From a virus, in IMG/VR virus record IMGVR_UViG_3300049893_000782, positions 1-32,807 of that record: a stretch of 32,807 nucleotides of DNA, one strand, 5' to 3'. A program made the translations under genes and the position numbers. The notes beneath the pieces are model-generated. The model made no database searches, was not told the DNA's origin, and saw nothing but the letters and a program-made list of their open reading frames with translations. Below, in pieces: positions 12,288 to 19,900 of the stretch. Numbering within the stretch: the stretch's first letter is position 1; every line of letters begins with the position of its first letter.

Positions 12288-12313
12288 ACTATAGGATGTG
12301 TAACCTCTGCGAG
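12288..12313 (-). promoter_or_regulatory. Promoter-like element, copy 6
   Basis: Minus strand: CTCGC (12313-12309), N5, TTACA (12303-12299), N5, TATAGT (12293-12288), then a 27-nt leader. ATAGTGA (12292-12286) is complementary to TCACTAT (12265-12259) at the start codon, so the leader could fold over the start if transcription begins early enough. Confidence 0.65.
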
Positions 12314-12317
12314 GAGA

Positions 12318-12836
12318 CTATTTTGCGGTTTCGGGCTCGACAACGACCTTCACGTTTTTGTTCTCGATGAGCTCGATCGCGACCAGTTTGTGGAACTGAG
12401 CAGTACTGAATCCGAGCAGCGCACCCAGGAATGCGTCGAAAGCAATCAAAGTCGACACAATCTCTTCCGGATATGGAAGATGCCAGATCGCGGCCATCGC
12501 GCCGTAAAGGGTAATAAGGGCGGGAAGGAAGATCTGTGCGGTCCAGGTGAGGAATTCATACATGTTATTGGAAAGGATCCACGCGCTCGCCTTCGTATTC
12601 GTGACGAGTTTGACCAGATTCAAGCGATACATCGGGTTGGTGACGTTGAATTTGTTTGTGGAAATGCCGAGCAGCATGGCCAGGAACAGGTCAATGGCGG
12701 CAAGCGTCGATACGATTTCCGTACCATAGGGCAGCGCCCAGGTATTGGACATAGCCATGTAGAACACGCCGAGGGCGGGAAGCAGAACAAGTGTGATCCA
12801 CTTCAAAGCATCGTATACGCGGTTTGATAACATCAT
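12318..12836 (-). CDS. Holin, tandem-duplicated Dp-1-type (two domains in one chain)
   Basis: 172 residues made of two homologous units: residues 3-64 (LSNRVYDALKW, LPYGTEIVSTLAAIDLFLAMLLGIST) and 88-149 (LSNNMYEFLTW, LPYPEEIVSTLIAFDAFLGALLGFST), offset by 85. Each matches the Dp-1-type holin pattern of two membrane helices, and the usual family length is about 75 residues. The protein should have four helices. Holins form lesions in the inner membrane that time lysis. It overlaps the preceding gene (ATGA) and follows the tail adhesins, the usual lysis position, but no endolysin follows. Both units look intact, so this is a fusion rather than decay. Confidence 0.88.
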   Translation of the reverse strand: MMLSNRVYDALKWITLVLLPALGVFYMAMSNTWALPYGTEIVSTLAAIDLFLAMLLGISTNKFNVTNPMYRLNLVKLVTNTKASAWILSNNMYEFLTWTAQIFLPALITLYGAMAAIWHLPYPEEIVSTLIAFDAFLGALLGFSTAQFHKLVAIELIENKNVKVVVEPETAK

Positions 12837-13189
12837 TTGTTGGTCTCCTTGGTGATAGTATGAATATAATCGTTCTTTCGGATGGGTAGATTATCTACCT
12901 CCTGCATTATCCTCTTGGCAGAACCGTTTCCACCAAGAGCTTCATAGGCCTTGTACAAATATACATTGAGGTTTTCGTACTCGTCTTGCGAGATCCAACC
13001 ACGGTCAATGTACATCATTCCAAGGCTTAGAATTCGGTCATGAGCTAATCCAAGCAATAACTCAGTTTGAAGGCTTTTACGCTCCTTCTTGTTCCCAATA
13101 AATAGCCAGAATCCCGATGAGGCTACGAATGAGATTATAACTGGGATTACTATCTGGATTAGTTCCAACATAGTTGTTTGTTCTTGCAT
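12833..13189 (-). CDS. Single-helix membrane protein of the lysis region
   Basis: 118 residues: one N-terminal membrane helix (about 8-31) and a soluble domain with LLLGLAHDRILSLGMMYIDRGWISQDEYENLNVYLYKAYEALGGNG (motif region about residues 45-90; key parts GLAHDRI, GWI--DEYENL, LGGNG). I know this pattern from a common phage family adjacent to holins; its function is not established, and a holin-associated or antiholin role is inferred from position. The nearest good ribosome site (AAGGGAG) is about 14 nt from ATG 13189. Confidence 0.8.
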   Translation of the reverse strand: MQEQTTMLELIQIVIPVIISFVASSGFWLFIGNKKERKSLQTELLLGLAHDRILSLGMMYIDRGWISQDEYENLNVYLYKAYEALGGNGSAKRIMQEVDNLPIRKNDYIHTITKETNK

Positions 13190-13210
13190 CTTTAATAAGT
13201 ATCTCCCTTT

Positions 13211-14098
13211 CTAGGCAGTGTAACTTCCATTGCCTGTAAATTTAAGAATGGTATAAATACCATTAGTAGTGACAGTAGGTGCTCCTGTAACTATACCGGT
13301 ATATACGGAAGTCTTAATTTTGAGTATGAATACTCCACTTCCACCGATACCAGCACTACCTGTTTGAGCTGCTCCACCACCACCATTACCAGTATTAGCT
13401 GCGCCAGCTGTAGCAGCAGTGGTTGTACTTCCCCCATTACCACCGACACCACTAGCACCTCCTCCACCGACAGCCACCGTACCATTACTATTATTACCAC
13501 TAGCACCACCACCACCATAACCTAAACTTGAACCGGTTATGCTGGAAAATAAACATGCGCCGCCAGTAATACCATTTACGGTACCACCATTCCCACCGAC
13601 TCCACCTGCTCCACCTCCAGCACCACCCATGTCGGCACCACTAACAGTAGTACTACCACCATTATTTCCTTGTCCAGCAGTACCGGTTCCTCCAGCTTTA
13701 ACTGAATCGGCAACACCGTCGCCAGTAGCACCACCACCTGACCCACCATTCTTACCAGCAGCGTTGGCAGCACCTGCTCCACCTCCACCAAGAGCAGTAA
13801 GACCAAAAGCGGTTGAATTCGCACCGGTTGTGGCAATTGCACCACCACCACCAACAACGAAGTTATAAAGTGTGCCTGGTATTAGTTGATAGTTTGTCCC
13901 CTGTAATACTCCACCACCACCGCCACCACCGCCACTTCTACTACCGCCGGTACCAGCATAGGCACCACCACCGCCACCTCCAGCAACTAATAGATAGTCA
14001 GCTAAGAAATCTGTGAGAACTTGGTCGACTGGCGATAGCTTACCTGGAAGACGTAGAATACCACGTCGCTTATGTGTGCGATAAGTAGGAAGTGTCAT
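13211..14098 (-). CDS. Glycine-rich tail-tip adhesin-like protein
   Basis: 295 residues. After a short leader, DYLLVAGGGGGG begins a glycine-rich domain that ends GGSGVFILKI, the pattern of the glycine-rich domain of many phage tail fibres, where glycine runs form polyproline-II-type helices. A further beta segment (YTILKFTGNGSYTA) closes the protein. The position after the tail genes and before the holin suits a receptor-binding or fibre-tip role (inference). Glycine codons are mostly GGT and GGA, giving long repetitive DNA that could recombine or slip. Confidence 0.78.
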   Translation of the reverse strand: MTLPTYRTHKRRGILRLPGKLSPVDQVLTDFLADYLLVAGGGGGGAYAGTGGSRSGGGGGGGGVLQGTNYQLIPGTLYNFVVGGGGAIATTGANSTAFGLTALGGGGAGAANAAGKNGGSGGGATGDGVADSVKAGGTGTAGQGNNGGSTTVSGADMGGAGGGAGGVGGNGGTVNGITGGACLFSSITGSSLGYGGGGASGNNSNGTVAVGGGGASGVGGNGGSTTTAATAGAANTGNGGGGAAQTGSAGIGGSGVFILKIKTSVYTGIVTGAPTVTTNGIYTILKFTGNGSYTA

Positions 14099-14099
14099 G

Positions 14100-14453
14100 T
14101 TATGCCGTAATCCTGTTCACCCAACCAGTGACCACGATAAGGTTTGCAGATGCCGCAAAAGCGCGGATCGCAAGGCCATTGTTGAATACAAAACCTGGCA
14201 CAACCAAATATAGACCACTCTTGAAGGGGACACTGAACTTGACCTGGTCGTCTGGTGCAGCGACACCACCCAACTCCAAAGTCAATTCGAGATTTGCCGT
14301 GTGAAGATTTGCAGCATAAAGCCACACTTCATCTTGATCGAGAATGCCAGATACAGCCGTATGCAAAAGTGTACCAGGAGTAGCAGTAGCTGCTATTTTG
14401 ATGTTTTTGCCATTGGTCGATGCTGACAAGTTACGTTTTGAATAAGTTGCCAT
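14100..14453 (-). CDS. Small conserved virion-type protein, unknown
   Basis: 117 residues, beta-rich. The pattern LSASTNGKNIKIAATATPGTL, DEVWLYAANLHTANLEL and a C-terminus LIVVTGWVNRITA matches a family I recall from many phages and environmental contigs, next to tail-tip genes. A structural role is inferred from position. It starts with an ATAGGAGAAAC-type site and ends 1 bp before the glycine-rich gene. Confidence 0.78.
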   Translation of the reverse strand: MATYSKRNLSASTNGKNIKIAATATPGTLLHTAVSGILDQDEVWLYAANLHTANLELTLELGGVAAPDDQVKFSVPFKSGLYLVVPGFVFNNGLAIRAFAASANLIVVTGWVNRITA

Positions 14454-14465
14454 ATGTTTCTCCTA

Positions 14466-15014
14466 TTAGGTAAAGATCTGAACTTTCAGGACATCAGCAG
14501 CATCGCTTGGAGCGATAAGAGGTTCCGGAAAGACAATGTAGGGGCAATCAATCGTACCTACAACTTGAGTAATGTCGCCATTGACGATCGAAGCAGCACT
14601 TGCAGCAACATAGATGTAGGCCAATGGGTATTGGTTAACTTCGGCTGTATGAGTGAGTGTTGGGGCAACGGGCACAGCAGCGGGTGTGCCATTAACTATC
14701 TTGATCGTGTTGACACGAGTAGCCAATGCCGAGTTCACCTCAAGAACAACCGTATCAATTCGTGGATTGATCAGATCGGAAGCCGATACCGTCAGACCAA
14801 TGTCACCATCATTGTATGTCCACGTATTGTTGAACCAAGCTTTTCCTGAACGAACGATGATGTCCATTCCAGTGTTTTGGGTGACTTGGAACTTGTTACC
14901 AACGAGTTTGAAGACGCCGTCAGTAATAATCCCGTTGAACATTTGGGATAATTGTACAGCATCATAGACACGATCGTTGGCAACAGCGTTATAGAAACCA
15001 TAAGTGACTGTCAT
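14466..15014 (-). CDS. Tail tip or receptor-binding shoulder protein
   Basis: 182 residues. TYGFYNAVANDRVYDAVQLSQMFNGIITDGVF at the start (key parts GFYNAV, DRVYDA, FNGIITDGVF), GKAWFNNTWTY in the middle, then RIDTVVLEVNS and NQYPLAYIYV resemble the shoulder domain of baseplate or receptor-binding proteins of Gram-positive siphophages (as in BppU-like or minor structural proteins). Ends before the small virion-type protein. No enzymatic motif. Confidence 0.78.
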   Translation of the reverse strand: MTVTYGFYNAVANDRVYDAVQLSQMFNGIITDGVFKLVGNKFQVTQNTGMDIIVRSGKAWFNNTWTYNDGDIGLTVSASDLINPRIDTVVLEVNSALATRVNTIKIVNGTPAAVPVAPTLTHTAEVNQYPLAYIYVAASAASIVNGDITQVVGTIDCPYIVFPEPLIAPSDAADVLKVQIFT

Positions 15015-15025
15015 AGATGTTCTCC

Positions 15026-16093
15026 TTAAATTTTCTCAAAGGTTGGATAGACTCTTGGTCCAGCTTTATCCTCAGAGAATATGTATTCTTTCACGCGAGT
15101 ACGACCAGTTAGACCGTATTCATTTTCGATCTGGACAATGTCACCAAGACTGTAATCGGTATCGTATTTGTAGTCAAGATTCGGATCTATCTGTCCGTCA
15201 AACGCCTCAAAGTCGCTATGATCGGCAAGATCAGCTGCTCCTCTATGCGTTAGTAAGAGTTGATAGCTTCCTAAACTCAACGTACCACCACTATATGAAC
15301 TGGAAATAGTAGCTGCATCAGTCCAAAGCTCTCTACGGTTTAAATCAGACAAAGCGCCACCAGCTCGGTTAACATCCAGTAGTTTTCTCGCATACCCATC
15401 ACCTTCTCCGCCAACTAAAGTAGTCGTTTTGTGTTCTCTTCTCGAGAAGAAATACTGACTGCTTGCCAAATTGTCCATTTGTGGTGAGAATAAAATGATA
15501 GAACCGCTGGTTCCTAAATATGATCGGTCAACTCCAGCATAGAGCTTAAATACAAACTGGTTACTTGAGTTAACGGTGATCTTGAAACCGATGCCGGATG
15601 CTTTGGTTATGAATGTTATAGCATCTAGTAATGTTTGGCCATGGAACTGGTCATCGAATGTTAAAGCCGTCACTAATGGATCAGCAGAGGCCTCGTAGAC
15701 GAGTTTGGTGATCTTTCTGTTACTATCGCTTGGAGATAGGGCATTGTTATTCAATAGCGTTTGAATGCCACTCTGGAGATTTCCATTTAATATGGTCTGT
15801 GCACGTACAATGCGTCTGTCCAATATGGATTCCAGTGATCGACCCTTGACGATGTACTGATTACCGGCCTCGAAGTCTGTATTCAAATATAGACTTTCAA
15901 TGACCATTGTTCTTTTTGATTGTGCGAGTTGAAGATATCTGTCTGGTAATATTTCGCTCAGACTCTTCGAATTTGTAGGGAGATATAATTCGAACTCCCC
16001 ATGGCCGTCAAATCTCTCCGTCCATATGAATGAATCGAAGAGATCGACGACAGCGACGGCATTTAAGTTGGCATCTAATACAATTGGTTCCAT
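15026..16093 (-). CDS. Gp37-like (ReqiPepy6 type) tail protein
   Basis: 355 residues. The start PIVLDANLNAVAVVDLFDSFIWTERFDGHGEFELYLP (key parts VDLFDSFIWTERF, GEFELYLP) and the later QYIVKGRSLESILDRRI and QTLLDAITFI match the Siphovirus ReqiPepy6 Gp37-like family, found just after distal tail proteins and likely part of the tail tip that contacts the adhesins. A beta-rich C-terminus contains YSLGDIVQIENEYGLTGRTRV. Starts 1 bp after the previous gene. Confidence 0.88.
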   Translation of the reverse strand: MEPIVLDANLNAVAVVDLFDSFIWTERFDGHGEFELYLPTNSKSLSEILPDRYLQLAQSKRTMVIESLYLNTDFEAGNQYIVKGRSLESILDRRIVRAQTILNGNLQSGIQTLLNNNALSPSDSNRKITKLVYEASADPLVTALTFDDQFHGQTLLDAITFITKASGIGFKITVNSSNQFVFKLYAGVDRSYLGTSGSIILFSPQMDNLASSQYFFSRREHKTTTLVGGEGDGYARKLLDVNRAGGALSDLNRRELWTDAATISSSYSGGTLSLGSYQLLLTHRGAADLADHSDFEAFDGQIDPNLDYKYDTDYSLGDIVQIENEYGLTGRTRVKEYIFSEDKAGPRVYPTFEKI

Positions 16094-16996
16094 TTATATA
16101 CCCTCGTATATCAATTGGTGTTCAATCTTAAATAACAGATACTGTGCACCAGAAGCAGCAGTATAGTAGAACGGATTTGTACCAACGTTCAATGTGAACC
16201 AATCAGAACCAATCACCGCACTCAAGATATTGATAGGGGTGCCATTCCTCAAGAGTATAGCGGACTTCTGACCTTTTACTGTTGATATAGTAATTTCGTC
16301 GCCAGCTGATATACCAGTACCTGCAATACTCGTTATGATGGTATTGTTTATGACCATCGTTTCGCGTGTATCAAGGTTCATGATCGTTATACTTCCAGCT
16401 GTACCTGTAGCGTTGATGGTTATGACGAATCCGATAGGAGATTCACCATCATAGACTATGTCTTGCTGAGCCTCCGGAGCTACGTTACCAAAGTAAGTCA
16501 GTTTGATCGATAGATCGTTGTTTGAATATGGGAAGACAAATTGCTTTGTGAGATTACTGAAGTTGGTCACCTCACTAGCTAACGACCGGAAATATGGATC
16601 TGGACAAATGACAGAGACAACGGCACCAGACTCTTTTGAGAATATGTCAGGTTCGTTAGTCTCGACACGACCGCTTATTGTAACAGTCTTTATGTCCGTT
16701 TCAAATATCATCGTCAGCTCGTTCTTCACGGAGAAGAACTTGTAGGAAGCGATGCGACTAGCTTCAATAGTTGGATTCTCCAAAAATCCCAAGTGGAACA
16801 CTATGTTCCTTTGATTCGATCTCGAGGATATAAAACGACTTCCATCAATTGTTGCATATGCTGAAGTGTTAATCGTACCAATTGGAGCCCCGAGACCTTC
16901 GATATTTTTGATGAAGAACCCAGATAACTCTGGGCTCCTCAACGTAAGCACAACTGAATCCCCTTTATGGTTTATGACAGTGACTGATTTTATCAT
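16094..16996 (-). CDS. Distal tail protein (Dit-like)
   Basis: 300 residues. The N-terminal half (KGDSVVLTLRSPELSGFFIKNIEGLG, then IDGSRFISSRSNQRNIVFHLGF) and the segment VVSVICPDPYFRSL match siphophage distal tail (tail family) proteins, which form the ring joining the tube to the tip. It overlaps the tape-measure stop by 4 bp and directly precedes the Gp37-like gene, the standard order. Confidence 0.85.
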   Translation of the reverse strand: MIKSVTVINHKGDSVVLTLRSPELSGFFIKNIEGLGAPIGTINTSAYATIDGSRFISSRSNQRNIVFHLGFLENPTIEASRIASYKFFSVKNELTMIFETDIKTVTISGRVETNEPDIFSKESGAVVSVICPDPYFRSLASEVTNFSNLTKQFVFPYSNNDLSIKLTYFGNVAPEAQQDIVYDGESPIGFVITINATGTAGSITIMNLDTRETMVINNTIITSIAGTGISAGDEITISTVKGQKSAILLRNGTPINILSAVIGSDWFTLNVGTNPFYYTAASGAQYLLFKIEHQLIYEGI

Positions 16997-19900
16997 GCTT
17001 CACCTACCACCTTCTGTGTTCTGGCTAATAGATTTCTGGTTCCTCGATATACATCAACCGGAGATAGTGCCTTCGGTGACGTAATGTTCTGAATATAATT
17101 TACTTCCTTCGTCGCGCCAGTAGCATCGCTACCCTGCGTGGAGGCACCAGACTCGCCAGTACTTGCAGATATGGACCGAGCTTTATCGGTTGATAATGTA
17201 GCACTTAGTCCTGTATCACCAAACAAACCATTTATCTGGGCACTACCTTTCTCAATATCAGTCATGTCGATGACTGGTCGAATCGTAGGAGCGATGTCCA
17301 TGTTACTGTCAACTGCGTCCGTTATACGACCAATAACGCTCGAGAATCCTGATATGGCATCCTTCCCAAGATCTGAGATGGATGACGTAACTAGACCTGC
17401 GAACTTGTTGATACCACCAGCTAAACCCTGATCAGCATACTTACCTACTTCAATCAGTTCCTTCGCTGGGGAGTTGATACCAAGTGTCTTCTTGATGGCG
17501 TTTAACGCAGATGTAGCGAGTTGAGTCGCTGCACTAACTGCATTACCAATATAGTTGCGTATACCTTGAGCGAAACCAGCTACCAGATCAGATCCAGCAT
17601 TGATCATGCTCGAAGCTTTGTTCTTCAACGCATCAACTATTCGGTTTCCAATATCACCAACAGCTGTTACGACCTGAGACCCATTGGTCTTGAAGCCGTT
17701 CAGCAAGCCCGCTATCATGTTAAGTGCAAAGTCCATGAATACGGTTGACGGTGAATTGATGCCAAGAATATACTTGAACTCGTCAATAATCATCTGAGCG
17801 AGCTCTTTAATGGCGTCTACTGCATTGTTCCGACCATCAATCAAACCTTTAGCCAGGCCCTTTATGATAGCTAACCCAAGTTCTTGAACTGAGGTGATTA
17901 GCTCTGGGAGGTGTGCCTCTACACCATCTTTCATACCATTAATCCAGGATATGATCAAGTTCCATCCCGAATCAACGATATCGGGTATCTTCGCAGCGAT
18001 AGCAGTCAAATATGCATTGATGATGTCAATCGAGATTGTTACAACCTCACCAATGTTGTCGCGTACGCCAGACAAGAACCCTTTGAGGATATCATAGCCA
18101 GCCTGTACGATAACAGGCATCTTCTCTGCTAATGCTGTCAGTAGTTTTTCAACGAGCAATATGACAACATCAACTATCTTCGGGATCACTTCGAGTAACC
18201 CGTCAAGTAATATGTTCAAGAGAACGACGATGCCATCTAATAACTTGGGAGCACCCTCGACTAAGACATCCACCAACGCTAATATAGCACGACCAAGCGT
18301 AGCTACAAGCATTGGGACTAAACCGACGATACTGGATATGACGACAACTAATGCGGCTGCACCAGCGGCTCCACTGACAGCCAATGCTGCCAAGCCAGCA
18401 GAAAATGCAAGCAAACCAACACCAGCAAGTGCCATACCAGCACCAATAAGAAGCATAGCTCCACCCAATGCCAACAGCGTAGGAACAACTGGAGTCATCA
18501 ACGCACCGGCAACGCCCAATATAAGCAACGTTGCTGCAAGTGCAGCTAATCCACGTCCAATCTCTTCCCATGACATCGATCCGAGGATCTTTAAGGCAGG
18601 GGCTAATGCCATTAGACCAAGCGCAGCAACAAATAACGCAGCGGCTCCGGGTAATGCAGCAGTCATAGCATTCAACGCTACGGCAAGAATAAGTAGACTT
18701 CCGCCTAAGACGAGTAGACTTCCACCCAATTCTTCGGAGTCCATCGACCCAAACTTCTTCATAGCATCGGCAATTATGACCAGAGCAGCACCAACAACAA
18801 CTAAACCGGCAGCTTGTGCTATCAACGTTGGAGGAATCAAATATGAAGCGGCACCAATGAGAATTAGTGCGCCAGCCATAGCGGTTAAGCCTCTGGCTAC
18901 TTGGTCCCAAGATAAGGAACCCAATCCCTCCATTGACTTGGTCAAGAGGAGCATCGCTACTGAAATGACAGCCACTCCAGCAGCAGTTGCAATAAGCGTC
19001 GTTCCGCCAGCCGTTGCATAAACGAAGAGTGACAACTCAGCAAGGATCAATCCCATTGCCACAAGTGCTCTCATCAACCCGTCTGCGTCCATTTCAGATA
19101 ACTGTTGGACAGCCTTGACGAGAACAAGAATCGAGCCTGACATGATAAGGATACCAGCTGAACTCTTTAGACCCATTCCACCAAGATCTGTGGCTTTCAT
19201 GAAGAGTGCTAATTGGGTAATTATTGCACCCAAACCAAGCAATCCTAATGTCAACTTTGCAGGGTCCATTTCACCTAACGTCAGAACGGCTTTAGCCAAT
19301 GAGCGAATGGCAAATGAGAATACGATCAATGCGAAAGCGCCCGTAACCATGCTACCAGAACTCTTTGCGAGTACTTTAGCGGAAAGACTAAGGACACCGA
19401 TCATTGAGACTATCGCCAGCATACCCTTGACTAATTCTTTCGAATCCATCGTGCCAAGTGTACGTACGGCTAAAGCCATGATCAACATTGCCGCGGAAAT
19501 AGCTAACAAACCAACTGCCATTGTTCCCATTTGAATTGGGTTCACTGTTGAGGAAATCTTTTGGAATGCTAACAATGAACTACCCAATTGTACGAACATA
19601 ACAGTTATCGCGGCTAAGGCATTTGCTAATTTGTCACCATCAATTGTTGCTAGAACTAAGATGGCCAGCGCCATAATGCCTAAAGCTGCTGCTATTTTGA
19701 GCAATGTATCGGCTTTTAGAGAGTTCTGCCATGCTTCAAGGCTACCTTTGACTCCATCTAGAACATCGGTGATTCCACCGAATACTCCGGAGCCTTTATC
19801 AATAAACTTCTTGATAGCAAGGAGAACGCCGCCAAGCAGACCACCATTTAGGATGTCTATAACACGTTCTGGTTTGAATTGACCGAGCGATTCGGATACT

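Noticed and set aside
12252-12827. Plus-strand open frame of 191 codons
   Set aside because: Antisense to the duplicated holin, with no promoter or ribosome site and no other plus-strand gene in the window.
13539-13868. Proline-rich plus-strand frame
   Set aside because: Direct mirror of the glycine-rich gene (GGT/ACC codons); no ribosome site.
18161-19021. Plus-strand open frame of 286 codons
   Set aside because: Antisense to the alanine- and leucine-rich repeats of the tape measure; low-complexity A/P/T/S content is a mirror effect of that coding.
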